Origin: Sphagnum compactum
Lineage: Eukaryota; Bryophyta; Sphagnopsida; Sphagnales
Length of the DNA: 64,000 nt
Direction: 5' to 3'
NCBI GenBank assembly: GCA_965153455.1
Contig: OZ234497.1
Location: forward strand, 6,200,001-6,264,000
Part shown: in pieces, positions 25,235 to 38,100 of the stretch
Layout: the number at the start of each line of letters is the position of its first letter
How positions within the stretch are numbered: position 1 is the stretch's first letter
Notes under the pieces: model-generated
Databases searched by the model: none
What the model was told of the DNA's origin: nothing
The model's input: only the letters and a program-made list of their open reading frames with translations
Translations under genes and position numbers: made by a program

Positions 25235-25370
25235 CACTAGCTTATGATATTTGTTGTGTGGGTAATTGTTAAGAGTTGTTACTATGTTGATTTGTGATCA
25301 ATGTTTTTGAGGTCGGCACATGGGATGTTTCTTGCCACCAGTGGAGGAAGTCCCAATTGGCAACATGGTT
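25235..25370 (+). mobile_element. PHD-finger-like tail downstream of the gypsy integrase
   Basis: About 350 bp after the last integrase block, the plus-strand frame gives YLLCG, then TMLICDQC, then (after a stop) GRHMGCFLPPVEEVPIGN. The spacing C-x2-C-x4-H-x2-C of the second half fits a PHD zinc finger. In the first pair one cysteine position is TAT, which looks like a mutated cysteine codon. Plant gypsy integrases more usually end in a chromodomain or nothing recognisable. The frame has two stops. The PHD reading is inference from the Cys/His spacing. Confidence 0.5.
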
Positions 25371-25628
25371 TTGCCTTTGGTGCATCCAATAGACTTAGTT
25401 TCTAAAGGTCAAATAATTAAAGTAGTCTAAGGTTTTCTTCCATGCTGATTGGCATTTGGCTAGGGATTCAAAGGATTACAAATAGGCGAATAACAATGGG
25501 GCTCACATTTGCACCCGGCCTATTGGTCCTTTTGCTTTGGAACCAAAGTATTCATCCATGGTGGATTTCCATCAATTAGTTATGTAATTTTATTCGACTT
25601 AGAGGGACCTTGGCCCTAGATAGGGGAC

Positions 25629-26118
25629 AATTTGGATGTGGTGTACCATTTAAGGTATCTCTAGGTTATGTGTTGTATACGTGATGACATTGATAATTGT
25701 AGGTGTTGACATAGGAGCACACAATAGCTGTCAAGTGTGTTAATTTAACTACTCAGTTAAATCCCACTTGTTTAGGGATAAACTGGGTTAGTTAAAGTTG
25801 ATTAGTTTTATCTCAAATAAGTTCAGGTTTGAAATATTTTTTCATGGGATATAATCCCAAGTTGTGTGATCTCAAATCATTTTTGGCGATTTGAGATTCC
25901 AAAACCTAATGTTTTCATGTTTGTAGGTTTTTCATGTGTTGTACAACTTTATTTTATTCATGGTTTTTGTTATTTCTATGTTTTGAGATTGGATTCTTGA
26001 TTGTTACAAGTGAGTTCTTCTAGTTTAAAATTTGGTGTACCATTTAAGGTATCTGTATGTTATGTGTTATATGTGTGATGACAACAATAGTATAGGTGCC
26101 AACATAGGAACGCACGAC
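25629..26118. repeat. Direct repeat pair (about 90 bp, about 400 bp apart)
   Basis: Blocks at 25629-25722 and 26029-26118 both read gtgtaccatttaaggtatct, then ttatgtgtt, tgatgaca, and end acataggagcacac or acataggaacgcac. They may be an old duplication at the 3' edge of the gypsy element. Confidence 0.7.
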
Positions 26119-26120
26119 AT

Positions 26121-28393
26121 TTGTGCCTATCACATCATTTCGTAACCATTTGTATGATTAAAAAATGCATTAACATTAATAAACACATGCAAAGGTTTTT
26201 CAACCCTTAGGATCTATCCTTTGAATCCATATGCAATGGCAAGCAAGATACAACCATTTGAGTGATTTATGGATAATGAACTTAAAATCTAGTTGAAAAG
26301 GTCTTGAATGAGAACTTGAAATTGAAAAGGAACATCTACCATTACTACATGGACATTGATGGACAACATGAAGATGATGACTTCCAACTGAATAGTAAGG
26401 AAGGAAGTTAAATTGATGCACCTGATCCATTGATTCATGTTGGGTCCGATAACATGAATCCCATAACCATTCACATTGGTTCAAGTAACCTACAGATTGA
26501 ACCAACAATCTTGTAAGAAAGGTGTTGGAAGGGTGTGAATCATGTGCAACAATGTTGGTTGTTCCTACTATCAGCCTATATCACTTATTGATTTTGCCAG
26601 AAACTCCAATTAGGTTTGGCCACTAAGTGTCAACAAAAGGGCCCTTGATTGATTACAACAAAAACATCATGATGACTAGTGAACATTATGTGACTACATT
26701 TGAACAAAAAATGGCAAGAAAATAAGCAATAACATGAGAATGTGATGCTTTGAAAGGAATAATTGTTGGCATTTAATTGTGCAATAGTAATTGAAAAAAA
26801 GGATCAAGAGGTGGCAAAACAAATGTAATTGAAAGAAAAAGTAGTTAAGAAAAAAAGTTACGAATTATAGAGCTCTAAACAATGTGGAGAGGTGGGCAAT
26901 GCTCTGCATTTGCCCATCAAAACTAATCTATCTCTTGTGACAATAGATTACCATGCTCCACTCTACAAGTTTGCAACTGTTTGCTGCAAATATCACGTGA
27001 AGCTTGCCAAGAAAAAGCATAAAGCTTGACGTGAAAGCCAAGAATCTGTCACATATTACTTTGGTTGAACCTAGTTGGTCTACAAAGGAATCACAAATTC
27101 CTCCCTTAGGAAATGCTTGACCTTAGACCCACCTCAGACTATTGTTGGCATTTGTTAGATGCCAACATTCATTCACCAATAGAAGTGTACAAGAGGAAGC
27201 AGCAAAACTCATTTGTGACTTGATCTAATGATTTAAGATTAATTTTTTATTTGTTTAAAGAAACTAGGTTAGCATTTTGGGTAAGAAGGTGATACAACAT
27301 GTATTGTTTAAGGAAGGATGATGTGCATTGTGGGGCGGTGAAGTAACACAACATATGATTCACTTTGTTCAATTTGCAGGTACTACCCTATAATGCCCAA
27401 TGAATTTTATCAATGCATCATCCACTTTCACACAATTCTGTCCTACATTATGAAAGGAGTTGATATAATTCTAATCATATACCATGGTTTTTATCATGTA
27501 TTCTTCACAGTTGATTATGTGCAACTACCACATTTTTGAGGTTCATTGCAAACCATAATGGGTAGTCAGTTGTTAATCATCTGCTTCCACACACTTCCGT
27601 CCTGCATTATGAAAGGAGTTGACATAAATTATAATCACCTACCATGGTTTTAATTATGTATTCTTCACAGTTCATCATGCCCAACTACCATGCTTTTGAG
27701 GTTCATGGCAAACCATCATTAATGGGTGGTCAGTTGCTAATAGTCAATGCTGATACCACCAAATGTGGTCCCCCTACTTGTGCATAATAGGTGTCTGGAA
27801 GGTAGGGAGAAGTCAGTAACAAAAACTGGATCTTTTTCACAACCCACCTTCCAAAGATGCCAACAGTGCAAGAGATGAACCAGCATGCAGCAGAACACAT
27901 GATATGTCATTTCAATAACATCGACAGACAAGCAGGGGAGAGGAGCAGAAGGGAAGGGATGTTTTTGTGCATTGACAAGGTCGATAACCTGAGCATGTGT
28001 CCAATGTACTTACTTTCCTCAATGAAGAAAGATTGGCATTTCTGGTCACAGCAGCTAGAACCTCAAATAAGATACATATACTTTGTACAGGGCCTGGAGG
28101 CACTCATTTGAAATCTGCTGCACTAAGAGAAAACAAGCACAGACACTCCAAGTGCATTGCATTTCCTCCACTAGAAGAAATAGTGAAAAGGTACTAGCCA
28201 ATTGGACAAACCTTAAGTGAACACTTAATAATCAGAGGTCATGATCACAATCAGTTAAACTTACGCTGAGATAATGATGTTGAAGCACAGAGTCTCTCCC
28301 CTCTTTAGTTGAGGGTAGAGACAATCAAGTCTCGACTAAGTTTTGGAGTGTTTGTAGTGTGATTAGTTCAGGACAACTGTTTTGGGACCTAAC
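26121..28393. other. Spacer between the gypsy remnant and the NAC gene
   Basis: No exon is supported. The segment at 27417-27745 is a tandem duplication. The last few hundred bases before 28394 may carry the 3' untranslated region of the minus-strand NAC gene. Confidence 0.5.
27417..27745. repeat. Diverged tandem duplication of about 160 bp
   Basis: Unit 1 (27417-27578) and unit 2 (27579-27745) share attatgaaaggagttga, taccatggtttt, atgtattcttcacagtt and ttttgaggttcat in the same order, with scattered differences. Confidence 0.85.
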
Positions 28394-31300
28394 CTACAAA
28401 ATTGCATCACACATGAGATGCACTACCCGCCATACACCCCGAAGTAATAAAAACCAGCACAAAGCCGATACAGCACCCAGCAAAAATACAAATACAAAAC
28501 CACTATTGGAGCCTCTCACCAGTCGTTGTGTGGGCAATGTTTGGCCACTGCAGCTGACACATGAAAGTTGCTTGCAATCCCCTCTACAGGGTTTGTGTGA
28601 TCCAGTAGTGATTACGCCCTTGTAAAGTTTTGTTCCAGCAGCAGCAGCAGCAGCATGGCCACTGGTAACGGCTGCATGCACACGCTTCATGCCTTTATTG
28701 GAGCAGGAGCAAGTGATAGTGAAGGTAGTCAAATGTGCATCTGTTGCTGTCACACTGATGGAGCTGAAGCTTGAGCTCGCTTCTCCGGCTTGGGAATACT
28801 CAGCTGCTAAAGCTGGCAGTGCTGGAAATGAACTTAGCATATGGAGAAGAACTTCAACTTGTTTTGAATTCTGTTCACTACCATCAGTGCCTGTGTCTGA
28901 AGTCTCAGGAGACACTGGAGTCTGTAGTTTCTGCAAACTGTACTCAGAATGATGACCAGCAGAAGAGTCAAATGGCTTTACAAGGCTTTCATTGACGTCA
29001 TCACCCAATTGTGGAGTTGCAGGAGGACTCCTCCCCGCATCGAACCATGACTGGAGCACAGAATAGTCAAAATCCAAAGAACTAGATGTTGTAGTAACCC
29101 CTTCTGTCACCACTCCATCATGGGCGCTGTTATCTGGAGTGGTAACAACAACATCCTCAGAGGTTGTTGGCAGCGGTGGAGTATCTACGCAAAGTACAGA
29201 ACTCATGTCATGCTTCTGGGAGATTCATGACAGGTCATGACAGGATAACATGCTTGGGCATTCTGAAAATTAGATCCTCTGTGATGAAAAACCGAAGCCT
29301 ACATATAGATCTGCCATTCATGATACACTCACATCCCCCTTTGCAACACAAAATAAAACCAACTTGAAAACACATATCTACCTTCAAATGTAGCTGACTG
29401 TGGCAATAGTCCTGTGAACAGATAATCTTCCCATTCTCGGATATTGAGGCGTCTATCCTCAGTGGCAACCTGTAATTTAACAATATTCTCAGGAACTGTA
29501 TCAAAAAATTGGAGGCACAACCCTCACTCAGAGGCTGCTTCAAACTAGAAATGATGGCAACTTCACTACCCATGTCTTCACACATGTAAAGACACAGAAT
29601 GCAAGTCAAGGAAAAAAGCCCCCAACAGGTGCCTCTCTGTCATATCGACAGACATGGTGGAGGGAAGCACACAGTCGCCACTCCGAGATACAATAGCATG
29701 TCACTTTACAAGAGTCAATATGCTTCTAAAATTTCTGTATTTTTGGGGGTTTTTTTTTGGCACAATAAATCCTACAAGGAACACTTAACAACTAGTGTTC
29801 TAACAGACCTCAGCACAGACTCCACATTGAGTTCCAGTGCTCAAACAAACTTGTTGAGCTCACCTCATCTCTAGGCTGAAGCGAAGCACTCCGTACTTCC
29901 CAGAGTCTGTCTGCACTTCTCTGCTCATGTTGTCTGGCCTCAGGTCTTGATAGAGTAGTAGCACTTGAAGATCCTGTGAGATCCGGCATGTTCATTGCAT
30001 ATGAACTTTGTCCACTTCCAAAACTGTTCTCAAATGTAATTGGCCTTGGCACTGGTCCACTCCTAGATCCCCGCATTTGCAGCATAGATCTTCGCCTGGC
30101 ACTGCCTTGCTCACTCCCTTGAATCAGCAAGTCAGCACTCTGACGCTCTTGCAACTGAATAGTGGCTTCCAATGGCCAGGAAGGCGGTGCCTCATTGTTC
30201 GGGAAGAGGAAGTCGTTCAACTCTATGAAATCCCTGTCTGCAATCTCCCAAGGCGTGAGTTCCTCTGCACCATATGAAAGTGGAGGCACATGACCTTGGA
30301 TATCTGCCAGAGCCAATTCCCTGCCACCACCCTCAAGCATGAGTTCTTCCCCCCCAACAACCCCTCCTGAGAAGAATTGGTCGATGAAATCCTCCCGCAG
30401 ATCTCCTTCCACATGGACTCTTGGACCTCCAGTCTGCACAGTCTCAAGAATATCCTGCAACATAAGTACTTCTTCCTCAGAGCCAACAGGGTCACCAAAA
30501 CCTTCCAGGAACCCAATATCATCATGGGAAGTGTGGACTTCCCACTCATCAGGCAAAATGTGTGTCGTCTTTGCACCCACTGTCTCCTCCTTCAAATACT
30601 CTTTCATCATCTGCAAGCATGACAAAAACAACCTTAGCTACTGAATCTAGAGATAGATAGAAGACAGATGAATCAATCACATACAACAACTCTTGACATC
30701 CTCTATGAAGTCTGTAGTGAGTATTGTTCGTGAGGGGTCCTTGGTCTCAGTACCTGATAGTCTGGTGCCATCTTAGAAAGGGTTTCTGGGACAGCAGTTG
30801 CAGGATTGAAGACAGAGGTGTCCTCAGATATTGTCTCATTCTTGACAGCAGGCAAAGCAGATTCCAGAAGACTTGCAGTGGTGGTGGTGGCGGCAGCAGC
30901 AGGTTCTGAAAATGGGACTTCAGACTCTTCTTCTACCGGAAAATCAACCACCGAATCCTCTTGTAGCGGTGATGGTGACTGGTACTCCTCCTCAATAAAC
31001 ACTCCACCATACTGCTCTCCGTTCTTTGGCCCAGGCCCGCTTTTCTTGAAGACACGAGCAAGCACATAAGCATCCTGTTACATCATCACAACAGCACACA
31101 AGGATTATTATCACCACCAAAATCATCACACCAATGTGACTGATGTCCTTCACCACCAAAGAAAGAGACAGAAAAAAAGATTTGGCAACAGTTGAAGATG
31201 AAGCACAAGCAAACATGACATGATTAGGAAGAGGAGGAGGAGCAGTAGCTGGTACCTGAAAACCTGACACTTCCTCCTCTTCAATGCGATATTCATGCAT

Positions 31301-31884
31301 AACCCAATCTGTGCGTATGCCATTTGGAGCTCGACCCCGGTAGAAAACAAGGGTTTTCTTCATCCCAATGCTCCGAGATCCAGATTTCACCACCCTGTCC
31401 TTTCCTGTTGCCTTCCAGTATCCGGCTTCAGTTGCCCGGTTGGTCCTGGAGCCATTCGGGTACTTCTTGTCACGAGGACTGAAAAAGTACCATTCCTGGT
31501 CATGGCTTGCAATGCAAGATTTGTCTGCAACACAAATTTGAACACCACAATCCCAACAACACTGTGAGCACTCAGAATTTTTTTTCCAGATATCGAGTCA
31601 AAAAGGGAACACATAAAACACATGGCAAAAACACAATACATCCCTTAGTAGAAAGAAAGAAAGAAATTTGTGCAACAAGATACAACAACAAACCCAGACA
31701 GACATGCTTCTTGCCAACGCCACATACCTGGCAAATCCCATGGCTCGCACTTGTACAAATCCACCACGGCTATCACATCAGTCTCCATTGCACGGCCACT
31801 CACTTTGCGCTTCAGATAGTACACCACCAGCTCCTCGTCTGTGGGATGGAACCTAAAACCCGGTGGTACTCGTCGTCGCCCCAT
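28394..31884 (-). CDS. Membrane-anchored NAC-domain transcription factor (NTL type)
   Basis: Exons on the minus strand: 31884-31728, 31524-31256, 31074-30754, 30610-29864, 29469-29382, 29184-28394. All borders are GT-AG and the phases fit, giving about 790 residues. Residues 6 to about 155 form the NAC DNA-binding domain: [55 protein letters not shown] and [11 protein letters not shown]. The middle is acidic and Ser/Pro-rich, as expected of an activation region. The last 35 residues hold one hydrophobic helix ([19 protein letters not shown]) with basic residues after it, so the protein is probably tail-anchored. Family knowledge: such NTL proteins wait in a membrane, often the ER, and are released by proteolysis under stress. 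An alanine run near residue 710 comes from GCT repeats. The start was chosen at the codon next to the NAC domain; an in-frame ATG lies 55 codons upstream. Confidence 0.93.
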
Positions 31885-32340
31885 GGAGCTTTGTTTATGA
31901 AGTCCCTCCCCACAACAACAACAACAACAAAAAACAAAAACAACAAAACTACCAACAAAACAGGCTTGTTCCAGCAACTCCTTGCCCTCTTGATCAGTCT
32001 TTGCAAAGAAAAAACCACAAACCCAGCTTGAGAAAAACCCTCTTTGCAAATCACAGCAATCAATTCACCATGAGCTTCTTCAACGCTACCACCCCTTCTG
32101 CTTCTTCTTCTTCAAGTAGCAACAATCTCTCCCAAGGCACCACCGCCCGCATCAGGGATGCAAGCAAGCAAACCTTGAGGAATTGGAAATTTGATCAACT
32201 CTCCCCCACTCGAGACAACAAATCCCCAGTAAAAAAGTTCCTCGGCAACTCTTTCTTCCGCCTCTTTAAAGATGCTCCGACGGATGCAAAGCAAAAGCCA
32301 GAAAGAGAGAGAGGGAGAGAGCTCGCGACGCTCGCACGGC
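31885..32340 (-). promoter_or_regulatory. Leader and upstream region of the NAC gene
   Basis: The sequence upstream of the NAC start is purine/pyrimidine-skewed. A pyrimidine tract on the coding strand lies at about 32299-32322 (plus strand gaaagagagagagggagaga). A run of (TTG)n on the coding strand, at plus 31914-31930, encodes the hydrophobic part of a possible N-terminal extension. A GC-rich patch at 32320-32350 resembles a promoter core. The long plus-strand open frame across this region is antisense to the leader and looks like chance. Confidence 0.4.
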
Positions 32341-32852
32341 GCAACCGCGCGCAGGGAAAAGAGGAAAGAGACCTTCTAAGGCATACCGACAGGGCTACTC
32401 TTGAGTTTAATAGGCCCTTAGAAATGCTAGCATTAAGGACCCTTCCCCCCCCCCACCCTTTTCAAGCCCCTTTCAGAATTTGTTTGTTGCCCTTATGCTT
32501 GAGCTGCTTGTTTTTGGAACAAATTATTTGTTTTTCAGAATTTACAGCATGTTGAAACTTTGTAGCAATTTATTGAGACTTTGTGAAAACACACTTAGTT
32601 TCCGGAGATGTGTCCTTTTTTTCTTTTCAATAACGCCCCCTCCTCATGGCCGCCTTGGGTGTTAGTTACCCTACACATTATTAAGGTCCTTAAGAGCTTG
32701 GCTTTGGCTGTTTTTCATTCATTTCAACAAAAGCTTAGTATGCAAACAAACGGTAAGGCTCCCCCATTTCGGGCATCATGGTTGGTTGTAGCCATTGGGG
32801 TATAAGGACCTTTACAACTATAACACGACTATTATAACACTATCAATGGGAA

Positions 32853-32998
32853 GGAAGAAGCATTACCCTTTTCCCAAAACACTCCAAAGTCTCTTTTGTT
32901 TCTTTGTATTTGAAAGCACTTGGGGAGAAGAAGAAGCATTACTTTTTCCCAAAACACTCCAAAGTCTCTTTTGTTTTCTTTGTATTTGAAAGCACTTA
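32853..32998. repeat. Tandem duplication, two units of about 70 bp
   Basis: Two near-identical units contain ccaaaacactccaaagtctc and tgtatttgaaagcactt. Only small length differences in T runs separate them. Confidence 0.9.
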
Positions 32999-33116
32999 CT
33001 TCTCCGCACCAAATATTCTTTGGTCAATTGAAGACACCTTAGGGCATTCAAATTTGTTAAGATCTTTTTGTACTTCACATGGGGGAAAGAAGGCAAGGGG
33101 CAACTCACCTAATTTT

Positions 33117-33236
33117 AGGGCCTATGCCATAGAGGCTAGGGCCCTCAAATTAAGGTAGGGCCTAGGCTATAGAGGCTAGGGCCCTCAAATTAGGGTAGGG
33201 CCTATGCCATAGAGGCTATGGCCCTCAAATTAGGGG
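33117..33236. repeat. Three 40-bp tandem repeats
   Basis: Units start at 33117, 33157 and 33197, each reading agggcctatgccatagaggc (or a near variant) and then ccctcaaattagggt. The period is exactly 40 bp and the units differ by one to three bases, so the array is fairly young. Confidence 0.95.
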
Positions 33237-35170
33237 AGAGAGGGGGCCCTTCACATGTAGTAGGTACATGATGCTCAAGCTCCAATAAATTATGGCAATG
33301 GAGTTTTTCCAGCAAGCAAGCAAGTGTGGGAAGTTTCTTGAGAAATAACCAAAGGCTGGGAATGAGCTCTTTGTCATAGCCTTTGGCTTGGGCTGCAAGA
33401 AAACCAATTAAGTGCTGCCATGTGTGAACACAAACTGACGACATTCAACCTATCACAGCTATCAAGCCAGCAAGCATTTTGCAGAGGACCCCACCCCAAG
33501 CCTCTCACCTTCCTCAGAAAGTTCATTTTATAGTGCATTCACACTTGGTGTTAAGGACTCTAGTAATAAAGAAAAGTCCCCCTAACACCAAGCTAGTCAT
33601 TTAGAACTTAAACCCTATTAACCACTAAAGATTTTTATGTTAAGTTAACATTCAATTAATTAATATTAAACACTCACCCATTTAACTAACATTGGGTGCC
33701 ACCTAAGATGCCACCTATATTTTCATTTAACACTGACTTCTTAACATTTAGGTGTGAATGCACCTTTAGCCTATTATGAAAGAATCTGAATTTTTACTAT
33801 ATCCACACACCAAAGAAAATTTTGAGGGTGAGAAAACTCACTACTCACCATACCCAAAACAAAAAAAAACTAATTTAAAACTATTGTCAAGAAATGTTTG
33901 AATTTTAATTGAATATAATTTTTTAATAAATTAAAGTGAAGAAGAAGGAGGATGAGGAGGAGGGTCTTTCTTTCTTGTGACAAATAGTTACATAGGTGGG
34001 AAATTAAATTTTTTTACCTTCACAAGTGAGAAAAAAAAATCGTAAATTGGGTTTTTCTTGACCCATTTTTAGAGGGAGGGGGGTTTTTTCTAGTTCAAGT
34101 TTTCATTGAGGATGAGAAAGTTTAACCCCTAAGAGCTTGAGCTCATTTTAAAACTATTTAACCTCTATTTGAATCTTGTTAGATATTTCAATCATCCATG
34201 AATTCAATTACAAGTTCAAATTTTAGATTCAAAGTTTACAAACTCATATATTCTTCGATAAAAGTGTTAACCAAAATCAAGCAAAGAATGCCGAGATAGC
34301 AAAGTTAGATTGACTTCATATAAGATTGAGCAAGTTTTACCCAACATTGGATTTGATGCTTCATGTGCCCAAATAAAACTTTTGACATGTATTAATGCTT
34401 GCATTTTAATACGGCACTCACAATGATTAAGTTAGCTATTCAAAAGCAAAATCAATTCAAAATACATTTTTTTCAATTAAAAACGAGACCTTACAAATTC
34501 TGGAATTGTGAATGTCGGGAACCTTAAAAAAGGAGCACAAGTTCAAAAGGAACTCACTATTGGAACTCCAAGGTCAACTCATTAACGAGTTTTCAAAGTC
34601 AGACTAAGGTAGCAAGGCTGACTAAGGGTGGGGGTTTGGCCATTAGGCAACAAACCATTAGAAATATATTCAATGTGTGTACCTAACCCAAAAATGTACA
34701 AAATTAAAAAAATATTTAAAGCTCTATCACTTGAGGGGACACTTAGTGTAAAGTTTGAGATCTACTTGGGTCAAATGATCATTTTTAGAAAGGTATTAGA
34801 TAATTATCCAACTTATTTTTTATTACCTTATTATTAGTTTATTTTTTAATATATGAACATCAAAGTCATCTTAAATTAATTATAATTCATTGTTTCATAT
34901 TATTACATATCTTATGTTATGATTAAATTGATTATTTGAATCAAATGTACCCTATTTTAAACTAATTAACTTATATTTTTTACCTGCCAATCAATATATT
35001 GCACCCTATATTTTTATTCACATATTTTCTACTTGTTTTACTAATGTCCCCTCCACACCCTCCCGGCTCTACCATCATGATTGATTTTGGTTTATGTACC
35101 ATTTTAGTTTGCACTTTGCATCATCCAAGTGTCCTCATAATGTGTCCCTCCCCACCATGGTCTCATTAAG

Positions 35171-35196
35171 CCCCCCCCCCCCCCCCCCCCCCCCCC
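35171..35196. repeat. Poly-C tract of 26 bases
   Basis: An uninterrupted run of C in AT-rich surroundings. Its exact length is uncertain in most sequencing chemistries. Confidence 0.9.
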
Positions 35197-38100
35197 AAAT
35201 TTGGACTTGTTACATCCTTTGGAAAACCTTGGCAATGCACACCCCCATTTTTATTAGTCTTTTACATTACAAACTTCAAAATTTGTCAACACATGACACA
35301 ATGTAAAGTAGGATTTGCCAATAAACATGTAAAGGTCAAAAAATTTGTTACAAGGCTAGCCCCTTTCAACCTAGCCTACTTTCAAAATGATCATCCATGT
35401 GAAAATGTTGGACATTTTGTCTCAATTTTTTGTAAACCTTTCAATGAATGAATGCATCAGAAAATCAATATGTAAATATGTCATATTAGGATTGTGCTTA
35501 GAACTTATTGTAATGTATATTTGAAGTGGTGTTGGTTTTTGGGAAAAAGTTATGGATGGCTTTGGAAATAATAACTTATACACATAACTGAATTGATATT
35601 GAAATTAAAGTAAATCTTTCCAGAAGGTTGAAAATTTTGATATCAAATCACATATAACATGGAGGATTGATATAATGTTGTTGGTATTTGTGAAATGAAT
35701 TGTCGTTTGTCCCACATATAGTTTTTGTTGGACTTGTGAATGATCAGAATAAATATGGAATTAAATTTCCTTAATATTATTATTTTTGGTGCACTGTTTG
35801 GCATTGTTGCTTCCAAAATGGAGTTGTTCTTTTTGTTTTGGAGGGGGGATATAACCATGCTATTATTCGGGCAATCAACATTCTTTGTTGCATGTGCAAA
35901 TCACCTTCTCATGCTTTCCATTATTTGGAACAATTGTTGTTTTGTTTGAAATTGAGATCTCACTATATTGAAACATCTTTTCTATCAAATTTGAACAAGA
36001 AATGTGGCATCAAGTATGTTATCAAAGTTTTTGAGAGAAATCATCCTAATGGCCATGTGTGTGGTAGTTAATTTTGAACTAGATATATGAAATATTGAAA
36101 ATTTTCATCAACAACTTTACATGTCATGTGATAATTATGACTAGATGAATATGAAAATCCTCAATCAAGGAGAAATGTTGAAATGAGGGGAAAAAAACCA
36201 ATGAAGTTATAAATTAAGGGAAAAAATACTAGGGATTGGCATATTCGCATGTTCTTCAATTAATTTGTCTTTCTTCATGGCATATTTATTAATGAACTTA
36301 TTTGTTTTTTGATCAATAAAGCAAAGGAAACTTGCCTAGTTTGTTGGAATTCATAAGACTCAATTTAACCAATGTCATAAACAAAACCAAACAAATTTGA
36401 AAGTTGGGATCAAGCTTCATTTCATCAACAAATTACCAAATGTTTTCTTTGCCATTTCAAAATGATCAATTACTAAACCATTCAACAATTTACCATCACA
36501 TAACAATACAATATGACATTTGTATTTCTTGGTTGATGTTTTGTGTTTTTTGTTAAAAATTAATCAAAGGTCAATAATTCCAAAAATGGTTGTAAAACTA
36601 TTTCCACCACCTTACCAAGTGAAATCAATGGGAAATCAAAATACAAAGGTTAAACAAAATTTCATTCTGAAATCTCACTTTGCCAATTAACATCATTTAT
36701 AATTCATGGGTTAAGTTTATACAATTAAATAATCAAACTAAGAACTATACATATCATTAACATTTTGAAAAGGTTTGCGCATTCCACCAAAAACAACAAA
36801 TTAACCTCAAGTCATTCATTGTCAAATTTGCCACTTAAGGGGAAATAATGATATATTTAATAACATTCACCAATTGCTTTATAACTATACAACATCTATA
36901 CAAGGTTTTAGGAATATATATTAGTTTGTTCAATCTATTATTAAAAAAAAGTATGAAGCTTAAGGTAGTTTAGGATCAAGAGGTCTATGTATTATAATCT
37001 GTAATAAATCGAATTAAATCCATCATTGTTCACCTTTTATCCATAAGGAAAGTTTGTTGAATTGGGTTGAATTTTAAAATTGTCCTTGAGCTCATTTTCC
37101 TTCCACATGACAATTTCGTGTAATGCACATCAATATTTTCAATTTGAATAAGGTGAAATAAGATGTGATTCAAGTTCAACCTTATCCTTTAGTTATAGTT
37201 GTGTAACTTGTTGTATATTTCAATTTCATAATAAATTGTCATGCCTTGTATTTTTTTTTAAAAATTACATTGTTCCATTGTTCCCGTTCTTCTATTTTGG
37301 TTATGCATGTGCATTTTAATGTTGAACTTTCCATACTTCTCATTGTGACACATTTATTCAAGTCTAGATGGCAAACCAAACATTTTGTTTTATTTTCCCT
37401 TTATTTTTCATGTTAGTAATCATCATATTTAGGTGTTTTCATTTGTGCAATGCACAACATAATTTCGAATTTCAATTATGAAAGGTTCAACCAACCATGA
37501 CAAATGGCCATGTTATGTCAACCTCGTACTTTGTGTTTCAAGTGAATAAATCACAATTTACAAGTTTTTTCATACATTAAAAAAATTCATCACTTACTTT
37601 GACCCTTCCAAAGTGATCAATTGTGCTTATAATTAAAATTTTTGATCCAAATGAATCCATTGATAATATATTCAAAAAATTCCATTAATTGATGAATGAA
37701 TAATTTCACAAAAAAAAATTTCATACAATTTCAATCATAATCATAATATTGAAATTCACATATTCATGCAAGCCATTGTGGCAAATGAATTAACATGTGA
37801 TTCCTTTTTTATCGTGTTTTTAAACTCACAAAACCTTGTCAACATGCATTTAGTTAAATATTTTATGACAATATGGATATTTAAAAAATATTTGAATTGT
37901 CATTTGTCACCATAATTGTCTATTCTATGTATCAATTTTCACATCATAATCAACATATTTAATATATTTTGTGTTTAAAACCTCACTACTTGAATTTCAA
38001 CTCAAGATTTTGAATTCCAACCTTGACAAGTCTAGTTCAATCATGTTCTCATTTTGTGTTCAAAATCATGATTAGAATTTCCAAAATGTTGCCCAATGAA

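Larger units (their letters stand above)
19560..26120 (+). mobile_element. Decayed Ty3/gypsy LTR retrotransposon
   Basis: Plus-strand fragments run in the order protease-like (about 19779-20165), reverse transcriptase (about 22480-23010), RNase H (about 23440-23760), integrase (about 24060-24900) and a zinc-finger-like tail (about 25235-25370). Protease, RT, RNase H, integrase is the Ty3/gypsy order. Stop codons occur every few dozen codons, many explicable as C-to-T or G-to-A changes. Segments are interrupted by unrelated repeats (for example 20504-20870). I could not delimit intact LTRs or a primer-binding site. A duplicated block at 25629-25722 and 26029-26118 may belong to the 3' end. The element is long dead. 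Confidence 0.85.

Noticed and set aside
19560-26120. Autonomous, potentially active LTR retrotransposon
   Set aside because: Stops and frameshifts occur in every domain and no intact LTR pair was found.
29235-29609. Alternative 124-codon minus-strand frame inside the NAC gene
   Set aside because: The 88-bp exon at 29469-29382 in another frame joins both neighbours in phase with consensus splice sites. The longer frame would read through introns.
31863-32555. Open plus-strand frame of 230 codons
   Set aside because: It lies antisense to the NAC first exon and leader. Its composition (Asn/Lys/Thr and Ser runs from repeats) resembles no protein family, and the minus-strand NAC model accounts for the sequence.
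33117-33236. CRISPR-like array
   Set aside because: Units are directly adjacent with no unique spacers, and the genome is a plant nuclear one.
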